This document shows positions 1-11,964 of a stretch of 64,000 nucleotides of DNA, in pieces. Each line of letters opens with the position of its first letter. Positions within the stretch are counted from its first letter, which is position 1. The stretch is from assembly GCA_028673005.1 (NCBI GenBank), contig CM054115.1, positions 53,271,738-53,335,737 on the forward strand, given 5' to 3'. The notes under the pieces were generated by a model. The model had not been told where the DNA came from. It did no database searches and saw nothing but the letters and a program-made list of their open reading frames with translations. The position numbers were made by a program, and so were the translations under genes. The stretch is from Tanypteryx hageni. Its lineage: Eukaryota > Arthropoda > Insecta > Odonata > Petaluridae.

Positions 1-89
1 ATTGACGCTAATAAACTATTGTTTAGATTTGATTTGCACTAATATGAGACTACAGAATCTCTAGATAACTTCTTATATAATCCGGTCTG

Positions 90-176
90 CCGAAGCTATC
101 GTGACCTCTAATGCGGCTCTATGAAGAATTCACAACTACGAATGTGGCCCGTCATGTAGAAACGGTTGCCGACCCT
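90..176 (-). mobile_element. Fragment of hAT-type miniature element (GCGGCCCGC family)
   Basis: The stretch AATGTGGCCCGTCATGTAGA followed by ACGGTTGCCGACCCTTTG resembles one end of the elements at 50731-51040 and 51880-52177. Only this end is recognisable. Confidence 0.45.
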
Positions 177-2389
177 TTGCTTATCCCATTGACTGTGTAG
201 CATATCTGAGGAATTTCAGCGAGATAAAACGTCTCGTTTCGCAATGTTTCGCTCATTTCCTTTGGGGGAAAACAAAACCTCCCACCCCCCAAGGCCTCGA
301 GCGTTTGGTAAAAGCGAAGTGGTACAGCTTTCACCAGTTTGTTTGATCTTTCTCTTTTTGAATCTTGCCCAAAAGATTATGAGCTTCTATGAAAGGACAT
401 ACTGCGATTGAACTTAATACGCATCGACGGATCAGAAAGATCTTACGGCAAAGTGCTGTCACAGTGAGTCCGCAAGATGACCTTGGGTGGAATTTTGAAA
501 GATAATAAAAGGTTTTTGGTGATTTTAAAAATAAATACCGGAAATTGAAGTCCCAGCGTGTTAAGTACGTTGCTTATCGTGTGCATTTATTTTTATTTTA
601 TACTGGATTTGATTCGCAATGTCAGACAACGTCCCGTTTTATTTCTGTTAAAAATATCATAAATGAGAACAAGGGCATAACCGACAAATCGTAAAAAGAT
701 AAAAGAAGAAATTAAGAACGACTTTTTATAATATCTACTTGGGTGGAATATAAAACAAAAATTTCGAAATGCTTTTTAGAAAAAAACAATTATGTGATGA
801 TTTTTGTCATTATCAACTATGTGATTTATTATTGCCTTGAATTTTTCTTCTCGCAATTGTTCGAAAAAATCTGCTTCGCGTTATTTCTGAAAATAAAACG
901 TTGGTGTTATACAAAAAAATCCGTGAGTTTACGAAAGATATACAGCGGGAATTTTTATTTATAAAATAATGATAATCCTAACCTTAAAAACGCTGCGATT
1001 TAAATGAAAAATGTTTTATTTTATTTTTCTTATGTAAAATCAACTCAAAGGGAATAATTTTCCCTATTATTATAAAGTGTCGGTGCACACCATACACATG
1101 AATAAATTATATTCTGAGAATGGATCATTTCCGCATCAGTAGGACTGCATAATTAACTATTGAAAATCAGCTATCCTATATGATGTTGACAAGGCAGAAT
1201 TTTATTCGACTAAACGCCGACGTTTAAGTTTTCTTCGAGTACATTTGAATGTTATAAAGAATATTAAATAACAATGCGTGTATCGTTGTCCGTGACTCGT
1301 GGATAGTTTAAGGTCAATGTCATTGGACAAGATTGAATGGAATAACAATATGCACATTGATACTCCCTTTTATTCAGAATATCAGATGGTTTTATATTTT
1401 AAAGAAAGAAAAGTATTTAGGCCAAACAGATTTATCCCTTATCTTTGTTCAACGCTGAAAAAGGTGTTGGAATGTATTGTATTACGGCAGAAAAACTGAA
1501 CCATTATTAATTGACCAAAATGATTGGAAAATGACTTTGCAAAGAGAGCTATTCTCGTAAAACGATCCACTTGACATAAGAACACAACTGTAATCTCTCC
1601 ACCTTCATAAAAAATACTATCTTACCATTACGTTCAGATTTGCCCATAAAACTGCACGAATAATTCATAGAAACATCCAGGAACTCGGCTCTATCATTGT
1701 TCGGTGAGTGAGACTTAGGACGATCTTTTTTCCCGTGAAGGATTTAGCCAACGCCCACACTTGCCAAAGAATGAAACCGCATAAAATGTCTATTTGAAAC
1801 ATACCAGGCAGCAACCTCATTGGAAAATTGCAGATTTTTGTAATTGACGATGTCGAAAGGTTCGTTCCGTTTTATCAATTGTCTAAATCGTTCGCTTTAA
1901 TTACAGCGCATACTGATTGCATAAACTGAACTATTTGCAATAATGAGTTATAAAACTTTACTCACGAAGATTTCTTTCAAGTATGCCAATGATAAGAGTT
2001 TCCCTTAAAAAACGCTGCCAAGGCCATACATGTGAATGACCTAAGGCAAATAGCAGTTATTTTCCTAAGTACAGAATCTTTGTTAAACATGTTACGTACT
2101 AAGCAGACGTTCATTTATCGACAGGAATTTTTTTCTTAAATGGCACAAAATCACAAACTCTCTGTATGTTTTCTCTCATTTTGCCATCACATTTTTTTTA
2201 TTTTCAAAGGAAGGACTTAAATAATTAATTTATTAAACTGTCAAAGGTGAGCTACTATCAATTATTATTAAACTGTGTCAACCTTTTTTCATAAATAAAG
2301 TTTTAACATGGATATATACACGTATCAATTAACAAATTAAAGCTTCGGAACAAATAAATACCATCGCTTATAATGGGACTATTGCGATT
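177..2389. other. Upstream flank, nothing supported
   Basis: AT-rich sequence before Ppt1. Open frames are short and show no family resemblance or coding composition. Confidence 0.5.
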
Positions 2390-2593
2390 CTCAATACCCA
2401 GTCTCTTTCTCCTGCGCGTTTACGCAACCCGTCGGGGACTGAATTCACTCTCAGATAGACTGGCTTGCACTATATCGGTCAGAAGGTGATGCCATATCAA
2501 TTGCGGTTAGTGTGAGGGATGACAGTACCGGTTGAACAGTCGCGGATGAAAGTTCGTTCGCGCTTAGCATTCGTCAACTGTTTAGCATTCAAA
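2390..2593 (+). promoter_or_regulatory. Probable Ppt1 promoter / 5' UTR
   Basis: Directly before the Ppt1 start the sequence becomes less AT-rich and contains several CpGs (for example GCGCGTTTACGCAACCCGTC near 2415-2434). This contrasts with the AT-rich flank. No clear TATA box or start site could be fixed, so the limits are inferred. Confidence 0.35.
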
Positions 2594-2696
2594 ATGGTAA
2601 AATGTTTGTTTGTGTTTGGTGTTCTCAGTTTGTATTTCTTTGGTTTTTCGACCGGAGATGAAGGGCCTACTCCAATTGTTATGTGGCATGGAATGG
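2594..2696 (+). CDS. Ppt1: Ppt1 coding exon 1 (signal peptide)
   Basis: Encodes [20 protein letters not shown] and then the first beta strand with the WHGMG oxyanion-type motif. The donor GGTAAGT splits a glycine codon (phase 1). The reading frame stays open upstream to an ATG at 2519. Confidence 0.93.
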
Positions 2697-5600
2697 GTAA
2701 GTATTAAGTTTGACAAAATTGTCTTAGTATCGTATGTTCTTGTGTAAACTCAAGAAAATTAATATTATAGGTGACAACTGCTGCAATTCTGGGAGTATGG
2801 GAGCAATAAAGGAAATGTTGGAAGATAGTATCTCGGGTGTCTATGTGAAGTCTTTAATGATTGGAAATAATCCGATAGAGGTCGTAAAAAAATTAATTTA
2901 AGTTTTTTTTATTCATTAATAAATATTTTGTTATTTTGTAATTAAAATCAACTCGCGCTCTTTCAGGATACTGAAAATAGCCTCTTCTTAAATGCCAATG
3001 TTCAAGTTGAAATGGCTTGTGATATGATTTCAAAGGATCCAAAGCTTATGAATGGATACAATGGGATTGGTTTCTCGCAGGGAGGCCAATTTATGTAGGT
3101 TTTATTCAGTCAGTGCAATATTATCTTACTTTTTTTATATCTTCAAACATGTTTGTTATAAGTCAGTGTTTTAGAAGATTAATAGCTCGTTCTTAACTCG
3201 AAATTTCAGTAGAATTTTTCTCTCTGTAGATGTCATGGATTATTTAATTCTACCTCAATGGTAAATTGAAGTGGTTGTCATAAAGTTGTTGGTTACATTT
3301 ATTTATTACATTTATGATTATAGATTAAGTTATCATTTTTAGTCAAGTAATAAAAAATTGTTTTTTTTTTTTCAAAACAATTTTCTCAGAATTTTTGTGC
3401 TTATTTAACCCCACAGAAAAACAGCTTGTGACAAATTTTTTCAGGCTTGTTACGCATAAATTTAAATTCAATTATTATATTCCTTTGGTATTTGCAGCTG
3501 GATTTAGTAAGGCATAAAAATATTGAGTAACTATATAGACAAGAAAACTAATAATTTACTAAACCAAACAACTTTATTGATGAGAACATGCATCAATCCA
3601 AGGGAAGGGTTATCCTATAGGTCTGAATCAAGCATGTCAGACATGGTAGGGAATCAGGGCTGGGATAGTAGCTGTAGAACAGTAGAACTCTGAGAATTTA
3701 AAAATAAAAATATACTGGCTGCACTATTATTGCCTTATTATAAGTTATAAATAGGAAAACGTGAATTTGTGGCTTAATGGAGTGAAATAAACTTATGACA
3801 CTTTCAGGATGGCATGATGTTTGCAAAACCTCGTATAATTTTGTCTATACTAAATTTTATATCAGGGATGCAAAAAGACAATTAAAGCCAAATGAGGTCC
3901 GTGTGCATGCTTGGTCAGTCTTTTAAAACGTCTTGTTTCTTCATCCTTTCTATTGAGTCTGTCATCATAAATTAAGTGAAATTTACTCTTCCAATTATCC
4001 AGTTATTTTCATTACTTTTAGTGAAGAAAAACCATGCTAATATTTGGTTGGTGTCAGAAGCATTTCTTATTTTGTGACAAAGTCCTATAAGCTATAATTC
4101 ATAAGTAATGTACCATGAATGTTGGATCCCTGCTTTTTATCTTCTTAAATGTAATTTCACTGGCTATTATGATAATTTTTGTTTCACCTATAACATGAAT
4201 TGTCGCATTTCTTCTGATTTTAGGAGAGCTCTTGCTCAACGTTGCCCTTACCCACCAATGATAAACCTGATATCAATCGGAGGTCAGCATCAAGGTGTAT
4301 ATGGGCTGCCCCATTGTTATTATCCAAATCACAAATGGTGTGATTACATCAGAAAAATCCTCAACTTTGGGGCATACTTTTCGTAAGTAAATTGAAATAA
4401 AAATGTTTGATTATGATCATTCTCATATTTGCCTCAAAATTTGTGTTACTTAAGCAGATGTAACCCATATTAAGGTAAATTGATGAGCTAATAGCTGTAC
4501 CTGATGTGAAAAACTACAGGCACCCAGCTGTTGTAGATGCACCCAGGGACATAACTAGTGCAGGACCTGGGGAGCCTCTGCCCCATCTTTTTAAGTCCTA
4601 AACCCTCCTGCTGAATATTATATTTAAAATTTAATACTAAAATAGAAATATCAAATATTGCACGTTTTTGTTCTTGATACAAAGTTACCTTTCATTTTTA
4701 TGACTAATGCAGTAAAAATTAGTTAAAGCATTGTTTACATCTCATTATTTGTCCCTGAAAACTCCTTTAATTTTAATAGGATTCTTTGAAAAAAGATGCA
4801 TTTTATGCACAGATGTTTTAATATAGTATGTACTAGTACGTATGAACAACGGTATAAAAAAATAAAACATGTAATACAAATTTTGAACAAAATAACTACT
4901 GTAAAATGTTGATTCAAAGATTAAACCGGTGTTTTTGTATAAGAAAACATTTAAAAAAATTGGTGAAAATTTTGTACCATTATATTTACAAATATTGGTG
5001 GTGCAAAATCATTACCACTGTACCTCTAAGAGTTGAGATAGTGGTCTAGAACAGTCTTTCCCAACCAGTGTGACATGGCACAGTGATGTGCTGTCAGACT
5101 TGACCTGGTGTGCCGCAAAATTTTGGGAGAAGTGGGAGAACTATACTGGAAAATGGGGAATGGTATGCCACCAATATGTTTTGTGCAAGGTTTTTATAGA
5201 ATGAAAATGGTTGTGAAGTACTGGTCTAGGAAGCACTACTAACTGAACACATTTTAATTTGCTGTTCATTTATTTAGGTGGGTGCAGAATTCATTAGTAC
5301 AAGCTGAGTATTGGCATGATCCATTGAATGAGGATAGCTACAGAAAAGGAAGCATATTTTTGGCTGACATTAATAATGAAAATGTGAGTTAATTGATAAA
5401 GAAAGATTTTTAACGTGACTTCTTTTCAGATCAAGTAAAATTACTGATTATCTTGTCAACTGTAACAAGCTTGTTTTTTATTTAAAAATTTGCCAAGCAC
5501 AGATATGAGGAAATTTTGGTTAGATGGAGAAATGGTAAATTAAACAATTAAAGAGTTGAATATCATAAATTATCATTTTTAACCATTGGTTCTTAGTCAG

Positions 5601-8600
5601 AGCAACAAAATTTGATGTTTTATTTGACACCTTGTATTCTTTACTGCTTACCATATGATATTTTTACATGCATTATGTTAACATTAGCTAGTGTTAATTT
5701 GTTTCAGTAATCACATTTTTATTTCAATCAACAACCTTTGAATTTCAGGTGGTAAACAAGACATACATTCAGCAATTAATAAGGTTGAAGAACTTTGTTA
5801 TGGTAAAATTTAATAATGATACTATGGTTGAGCCAAGAGATTCTGAATGGTTTGATTTCTACACTCTTGGCCAAGGAAAATCTATAACACCCCTAAGGAA
5901 AAGCAGAATTTATACCCAAGTATGTAGCTAGAAAGATATTTAAACTAGTTCAGTTATATTTTAAGACTGCATTATTGTTTCATGCTATAGTCTGAAAATT
6001 TCCTTGATTATTTTTAGCAAGATTTATTTTAATATCAGGTTGTAACTGCCATACTTATTAAACCATATCATCACCATCATAGATGTTCTGTATGACAGGT
6101 CTGTGATTATTCTTGGTTAGACGTGGTTCTCCACATACTTCTATTTTCGGCAGTCTTCTTCTTGTCTTGATAGCTCTCTTTCCCTTTCAGTTTATTTTCC
6201 TTTTTTTACAGTTTTCCTTCTAACATGTCTTTAATCATGCTCTCTTTCCTAAGGTAATGTCCAATCCAGTTTGCCTTCCTCTTTTGTATATTCTGTATAA
6301 TCATTCGCTTCTATCTTATTCTTATTAGTAGTTCCTCATTTTTCATCCAATCTGTCCATTTCATTTTCAGCATTCTCCATGCCCACATTTCAAAGCTTTC
6401 CATCATCATGTTTCTTCCCCATACAAAGCTATACTCCATACATAGCATTTGATCAACTTCTTGCAGATATTCCTGCGTAGGGTTGCCAACTTTTAAATAG
6501 GGAAATATGGGACAACTGCAACTTTTAAACAGAGAAATAAGGGAAGTACGGGACAAGCTATTTTTGGAGGATAAGATTTTTTTCTCAGTCATTTTAAATT
6601 TTGTATTTAAACAAACATGTACAAATATCAGAAATATAAATTTTAAAATAATAAAACTAAACACACTTATTTTTTCACGTGTACTTATTTTCTGATTTTG
6701 CTGCAGTTGAAAGCTCTACATCATTTTTAACAAACTGAAAAAATCACAATATGTTATACAGGTTTCCCTCTCTTTATGTGGGTTTGCTTTATGAAAATTC
6801 GCTATTATGCGACAAACGTATTGCTACCAGAATTTCTTTTTGTGCGTCTTTGATTCGCCCTTATGCGGTTACGGGGCCAGTACATTACAAATGAAAGAAA
6901 GGTCTCCACTACACCACAAAATGACCATTCAGTCTCTCATTATCTCTGATGCTGTGTGTATTAGTACTACAGTAAAAGAGACGATAGTGGAGAGGATATT
7001 GTAGAGTGGAGGTGAGACAGATATTGTGTGATACCACACTTGAGAATTTTTGTCTCCTTGCCCATGGAACTTTTGTTGGGCCAAGACAACCCTCCAGCAC
7101 ATTAAACCTCCACTATTATGTTACTCACAACAACTCGTCCGCTTACTTTTATTGGTGAGTATAATTCAGTGTTAATTGTTTTAAGTTTGTATTTGGCGTA
7201 TAAGAAGTCTCATTATGGAGCAAAAGAAGAGCGTCTTGGAAGGGAGCTAGGATTGCTTTTGGAACATATCCCTATCTTTTACATGTAAATATGGGTTGTG
7301 TTTATGTGAATTTGCTTTATGTGTCACTTTCCTGGAACACACCCCCCCGCATAAAGAGAGGGAAACCTGTATCAGAATTAATAGATGGGGATACGATCAA
7401 AGATTTCTTAGTATAACTATACAATATGGACACATCTACCCCCTCTTGAGATACGCTCTTGATTCAGTTAATACAAAGTAACTTAAAACTATCACAATAA
7501 TATCCTTCTTTCATTAACTCATAGAATCCAATTCAATGAACCCATGAAATAATTTCCTTTTTTATTCTAATCTACACTCATTCAATGGAAGTAGTTTCGG
7601 TATTGGTGGCGGTGTTTAAAGGCACATCAGCAGCTTGTCTATTGGCAATTATAATCTGAAGTTTCAGTATTAATGTGTTTGATAGCTAAATGTGAATTTT
7701 GCCTTTGTAGAAGCGTGTAACCTGTAAATAAAACAAGTAGGAAAGTAAAGCATGGAGTCTTATTATTCCATCCATATTATCCAGGATAAATTTTTAATAC
7801 ATTCTTAGGTAATGTAATATGCTAGTTAAAAAAGAAAGTACAATTTAAAATATGGGAGAAAAACAGCATTCCTTATAGAGTTCGTATGTAGGAATGAAAG
7901 TAAAAATACAGGAAATCCTGTATAATACAGGACAGTTGGCAACTCGATTCTTGTTAGTAGGAGTTTCTTTCTTCTGAAAGAGGCTTTTGCTTTCGCTATT
8001 CTAGTCCAAATCATATACATATGTTAAATGCAAAACTTTTGTTTCTGCAACAGAAAATTCATGGACATTCCAAAGATTGTTTTACTTTAGAGCTATTTAT
8101 TGCTTAACCTAATAACTTATAATTTTTCCTTTCTCCATATACAAAGTATAGAGAAAGTATTGTTTTCATGAAAAAAATCGAATTCGAGATTTCAACCGAA
8201 ATACATGTACATATACAGTATTCCTTTTTCTACTAGTTCCATTGATGGGTAAATTGTCAGTGCTTGGATGTTACATTCATTTGCAAATGAGAATATGCCT
8301 GTTAACTTTTATGTGAACAGTTGCATGATCCAAAAGTTCATCCTATATAATGGCAGATCATGGTATTTTTGTACTAGATAATGTTCAAACAGACCCTTCT
8401 GGTCATTTCTTAGAGAGAAAACTTAAAGGAAAATCAAGAAAATACGCTGTGTGTAAGACAAATGATACAAAGCAATGACATATATGAATTACACGTAAGA
8501 TGTTTCCACGAATGGCACAAGTAAAATTTATTTCCTTGTTTCATAATATCACATTTTTCATCAATATATGCTAATAATGTACATGATATTTGCCATTATC

Positions 8601-11600
8601 TTGATTGGAGATTGAAAAATAAGTTTCATTTCAAAGGAAATTTTTATTCCTATTTATTATAAAGAGCAATTTTATCATTTGAAGGTATTTTAAAACATTT
8701 GACAAAATAAAATAAACTGATGTGGGCAACACATGACTTTCTCCATATTTATATGGCAAATTACATGTTGTTAGCTCTGGGATCGTTGTCAATATTTACT
8801 TCCGGTTGACAATTAAGAAAAGAAAAAGGAGCATTACTAAGACGTAACTAAGCATCAATTGTTAACAATAGTCTTCGGTAGGTGGCGTGATGGTGGCAGC
8901 TAAGAATATAAGATAGCTCTTAAACAATGCATTAGATGGAAAAATGTATCAAACAAAGGTTTTAGAAAATGAAATTTCCTACAACTTTTATTCCAATACA
9001 TTTTTACATTTATCAAATATTAAAGCAAATATTTCAAAATAACGGATAAGTGACAAGAGTAAACACCCACTTCCGGTTGACCGATTTTTACCAAAAAACT
9101 AATCAGATCTTTTAACTTTTATAAAAATGTTAAATATGAAATTTTGCGTTGACTTGATTAATAGTTTTTGAGTTAGAGCACCCACAAAAATCTATCACAG
9201 ACAAACAAGACTGACAGACAGACATCATCGAAAAAATAGGCAAAACGTGTTCCGAGGACCTTAAAACATGTATTTCGGTTGAAATCTCGAATTCGATTTT
9301 TTTCATGAAAACAATACTTTCTCTATACTTTGTATATGGAGAAAGGAAAAATTATAAGTTATTAGGTTAAGCAATAAATAGCTCTAAAGTAAAACAGTCT
9401 TTGGAATGTCCATGAATTTTCTGTTGCAGAAACAAAAGTTTTGCATTTAACATATGTATATGATTTGGACTAGAATAGCGAAAGCAAAAGCCTCTTTCAG
9501 AAGAAAGAAACTCCTACTAACAAGAATAGAGTTGCCAACTGTCCTGTATTATACAGGATTTCCTGTATTTTTACTTTCATTCCTACATACGAACTCTATA
9601 AGGAATGCTGTTTTTCTCCCATATTTTAAATTGTACTTTCTTTTTTAACTAGCATATTACATTACCTAAGAATGTATTAAAAATTTATCCTGGATAATAT
9701 GGATGGAATAATAAGACTCCATGCTTTACTTTCCTACTTGTTTTATTTACAGGTTACACGCTTCTACAAAGGCAAAATTCACATTTAGCTATCAAACACA
9801 TTAATACTGAAACTTCAGATTATAATTGCCAATAGACAAGCTGCTGATGTGCCTTTAAACACCGCCACCAATACCGAAACTACTTCCATTGAATGAGTGT
9901 AGATTAGAATAAAAAAGGAAATTATTTCATGGGTTCATTGAATTGGATTCTATGAGTTAATGAAAGAAGGATATTATTGTGATAGTTTTAAGTTACTTTG
10001 TATTAACTGAATCAAGAGCGTATCTCAAGAGGGGGTAGATGTGTCCATATTGTATAGTTATACTAAGAAATCTTTGATCGTATCCCCATCTATTAATTCT
10101 GATACAGGTTTCCCTCTCTTTATGCGGGGGGGTGTGTTCCAGGAAAGTGACACATAAAGCAAATTCACATAAACACAACCCATATTTACATGTAAAAGAT
10201 ATCGATATCTGCAGTTTGCTATCGGTGATAAATTTTTTGTGGTCAATATGCAACCTGTATGGCACATAAGTTGTGCATCTGTGCTGAACATTTATTTATG
10301 TAGGAGTTTTTACTTTTTTCGATATGCATTATTTAAATAATCCAGTAATTTCATAGAAAATAATACATAATTTGAACTTTATAGCCACTTTTATAATTCA
10401 GGAATATTTTTAAAATCTCATCCATCCCTCACACTTGTCTCATGCTGTGCCATCATGGATCCAAAGGTATTCTACCCCGACTATGTCTGATTATCTTAGA
10501 GGGCCTTGTGTTTTTCCCTTGGAAGATCCTACATTAAAAAATCAGACGGAAGGCCAACACTATCCACTCCATCACTGCATCCCTCCAGGAACCAAACCCT
10601 CTTTTTCCAATATGCCTTTGGTTTTGATATCTGCGGTGTTTTCCAGGAACATAACCCCCATGAATAGCGAGGGCCTATGGTACTGTTTATTGCATCAAGA
10701 TCTAATCCAGTATTTTTAAACACTTCAGTCTAATTTTTCTTGTGCCAGGACATGATGTTTTGGCACATTTAATTCTTTCTCTTTTTTACCTCTGCTTTAC
10801 TGTTTCCATAGGTTGCAATGATGTTTCATGTAACTTACACAAGACTGTTGTAATTCCAAATCACAGCAAATATTTCATTTTTTTCATTGTATCTGTAGTA
10901 AAATTTTCATCGAGGTGTTGTTTTTATTTCATCATCAGTTTTAAGGGGTCAAGCGTGCATTCTGTTGAAACAAAATGTGCCAGTTGCTATAATTTCCATA
11001 TTTTTCAATTTCGTCAAAAGTTCAATGTTGGTATAGAAATAGTACCTTTTTCATGCTCAAGATGGTTTTCTAACATGAACACTATTTTAGTAATGATAAT
11101 GTTTTAATTCATAGTTCCTGGGTGAAAATGTTCTGCAGTGCTTCTAATGCTTGTAACTTAACAAAAAATGGGTTTTGAGTTCATGCATCAGTGTTGAAGT
11201 TATTATGATGAATATTATTATCTTTAACATTTTTATATACCCTTGAAAACACTCGACCTTCCCTCAAGGCTTAGTGTATCATGTCATGTTAGTGTATCAT
11301 CAGGCCTCTGATACACATGCATACTCTCATCTTAGTCAGTCAGTTAGACTTGTCAGAGTTCATTATCTTAAGTAAAGAATATGATAGACAAACTGAACCT
11401 GGCAGTTTAGTATAAGGTACTGATTCAGAAAAATCAAAATAAGTTGAAAATAAATTCTTCAATTTGTGTTACGAAATACAAATTGGGATTAATTAATAAA
11501 TGATCAAATGGATTTATAAACTTTATTAACTTAGCAAATATTAATGAAGGAACTAACCAAGAAAATAATACATTGTTCTAAAGTAAATAATTTTCATTGC

Positions 11601-11964
11601 CTTTTGCTAATGTCATCATTAATGTCTGTCATTAAATATTGTGTTATTTATACTTTAATATTGAATAATTATAATAAGTTATAATACATTTGTAGTATAT
11701 AAATATTGGATTGGATGATTTATCACACAGTGTTCTCTTATTCTTACTAGTTTATCTTTTAAAGGTGAGTTACATATTCAGTTTAGTTGGCGGCTCAATC
11801 CCAGGTTGCTCTAATCATTTTACTCCTTTTGATCTCAGGATCGGTTGGGTCTTCGGCAGATGGATAAGGCTGGAAAACTGCATTTTCTGGCACTGAATGG
11901 ACAACACCTGCAATTTGAAGAGGAATGGTTTATTGATAATATTGTGAAAACATTTTTGGTGTGA
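2594..11964 (+). CDS. Ppt1: Palmitoyl-protein thioesterase 1, complete 7-exon gene
   Basis: This is a lysosomal thioesterase that hydrolyses thioester-linked long-chain acyl groups from cysteines during lysosomal protein breakdown. Coding exons are 2594-2696, 2771-2880, 2967-3094, 4224-4382, 5278-5383, 5749-5919 and 11839-11964. All introns are GT-AG, phases agree, and they total 903 bases (300 residues plus stop), close to the roughly 306 residues of vertebrate PPT1. Residues 1-21 form a hydrophobic signal peptide, followed by the conserved [14 protein letters not shown]. The nucleophile is Ser108 in GFSQGGQF, with Asp226 in [14 protein letters not shown] and His282 in LNGQHLQF. Each lies exactly 7 residues before its human counterpart (115, 233, 289). 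Sequons at Asn205 (NKT) and Asn225 (NDT) match known glycosylation positions. The ATG at 2594 was chosen because it puts the signal peptide at the N-terminus. In-frame ATGs at 2519 and 2546 would add a polar leader. A candidate AATAAA lies at 12679-12684. Confidence 0.96.
2771..2880 (+). CDS. Ppt1: Ppt1 coding exon 2
   Basis: Encodes [16 protein letters not shown] and continues to NNPIE. The intron before it is only 74 bases. The acceptor is TATTATAG and the donor is GAG|GTCGTA, a weaker donor than the others. It ends in phase 0. Confidence 0.93.
2967..3094 (+). CDS. Ppt1: Ppt1 coding exon 3 (nucleophile)
   Basis: Holds the catalytic serine in [10 protein letters not shown]. The acceptor is CTCTTTCAG and the donor AT|GTAGGT splits a methionine codon (phase 2). 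The methionine is at the place where vertebrate PPT1 has Leu in GGQFLRA. Confidence 0.95.
4224..4382 (+). CDS. Ppt1: Ppt1 coding exon 4
   Basis: Encodes [20 protein letters not shown] and on through [11 protein letters not shown] to GAYFS. The cysteines and the [10 protein letters not shown] stretch are hallmarks of the family. The donor is TTTTC|GTAAGT (phase 2). Confidence 0.95.
5052..5223 (+). mobile_element. hAT-like miniature element in Ppt1 intron
   Basis: Begins CAGTCTTTCCCAACCAGTGT and ends GAAGTACTG, the usual layout of non-autonomous hAT elements. It is flanked by 8-bp duplications GTCTAGAA (5044-5051) and GTCTAGGA (5224-5231), one mismatch. It has no reading frame. Confidence 0.7.
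5278..5383 (+). CDS. Ppt1: Ppt1 coding exon 5
   Basis: Encodes [20 protein letters not shown] and then [15 protein letters not shown]. The VQAxYWHDP motif is typical of PPT1. The acceptor is TTATTTAG and the donor is AAT|GTGAGT (phase 0). A 172-bp hAT-like miniature element lies 47 bases upstream. Confidence 0.95.
5749..5919 (+). CDS. Ppt1: Ppt1 coding exon 6 (catalytic Asp)
   Basis: Exactly 57 codons, phase 0 at both ends. It holds the sequon NKT, the catalytic Asp in FNNDTMVEP, and the [13 protein letters not shown] segment. The acceptor is AATTTCAG and the donor is CCCAA|GTATGT. A 5.9 kb intron full of repeats follows. Confidence 0.96.
6060..6490 (-). pseudogene. LINE reverse-transcriptase C-terminal remnant
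   Basis: On the minus strand the sequence reads [20 protein letters not shown], then [20 protein letters not shown] and a basic [14 protein letters not shown] tail. This is the characteristic end of non-LTR retrotransposon polyproteins (FEMWCYRRMLRISWTD and GHxLRR motifs). Stops and frame changes show it is dead. It resembles the fragment at 48310-48816. Confidence 0.75.
6759..7369. mobile_element. TA-flanked miniature transposon (CAGGTTTCCCTC termini)
   Basis: Perfect terminal inverted repeats CAGGTTTCCCTCTCTTTATG and its complement, with TA on both sides, as in pogo/Tc1-type elements. It is 611 bp without a transposase. Its last 97 bp form the outer end of the left arm of the 936-bp palindrome. 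Confidence 0.75.
7273..8208. repeat. Left arm of 936-bp inverted repeat
   Basis: Reverse complement of 9266-10201 with no net insertion or deletion (paired positions sum to 17474). I found only a few substitutions, for example near 7945 and 8077, so identity is above 99% by eye. It carries the end of the miniature transposon 6759-7369 and the reversed terminal hairpin of the repeat at 8710-9350. Confidence 0.93.
8710..9350 (+). repeat. Hairpin-ended dispersed repeat, copy 1
   Basis: Begins AAATAAACTGATGTGGGCAA, then ACTTTCTCCATAT, and ends ATATGGAGAAAG in a terminal hairpin (9316-9345). Before the hairpin come GACAGACAGACATCATCG and GAAATCTCGAATTCGATTTT. Copies occur at 34785 and 55663. It has no reading frame. 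Class unknown. Confidence 0.85.
9266..10201. repeat. Right arm of 936-bp inverted repeat
   Basis: Mirror copy of 7273-8208, separated from it by 1057 bp. Contains the last part of the hairpin-ended repeat (to about 9350) and a truncated end of the CAGGTTTCCCTC transposon. Confidence 0.93.
10640..10692 (-). mobile_element. Possible pogo-type transposon end
   Basis: The complement reads ACAGTACCATAGGCCCTCGC then TATTCATGGGGGTTATGTTC, which resembles the start of pogo/Tigger-type elements. The other end was not located, so this is tentative. Confidence 0.3.
11839..11964 (+). CDS. Ppt1: Ppt1 last coding exon (catalytic His)
   Basis: Begins [20 protein letters not shown] and carries the catalytic histidine in NGQHLQF. 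It ends KTFLV followed by TGA. The acceptor is TTGATCTCAG. It is separated from the rest of the gene by the intron containing the 936-bp palindrome. Confidence 0.95.
   Translation, partial: DRLGLRQMDKAGKLHFLALNGQHLQFEEEWFIDNIVKTFLV

Noticed and set aside
4108..4386. 92-codon frame including Ppt1 exon 4
   Set aside because: The first 39 codons are intron read-through. The real exon begins at 4224 after TTTTAG and joins the preceding exon in frame.
7296..7481. Repeated frames in 7296-7481, 7826-8020, 9454-9648 and 9993-10265
   Set aside because: They repeat only because the 936-bp arms are duplicated. The translations show no protein family.
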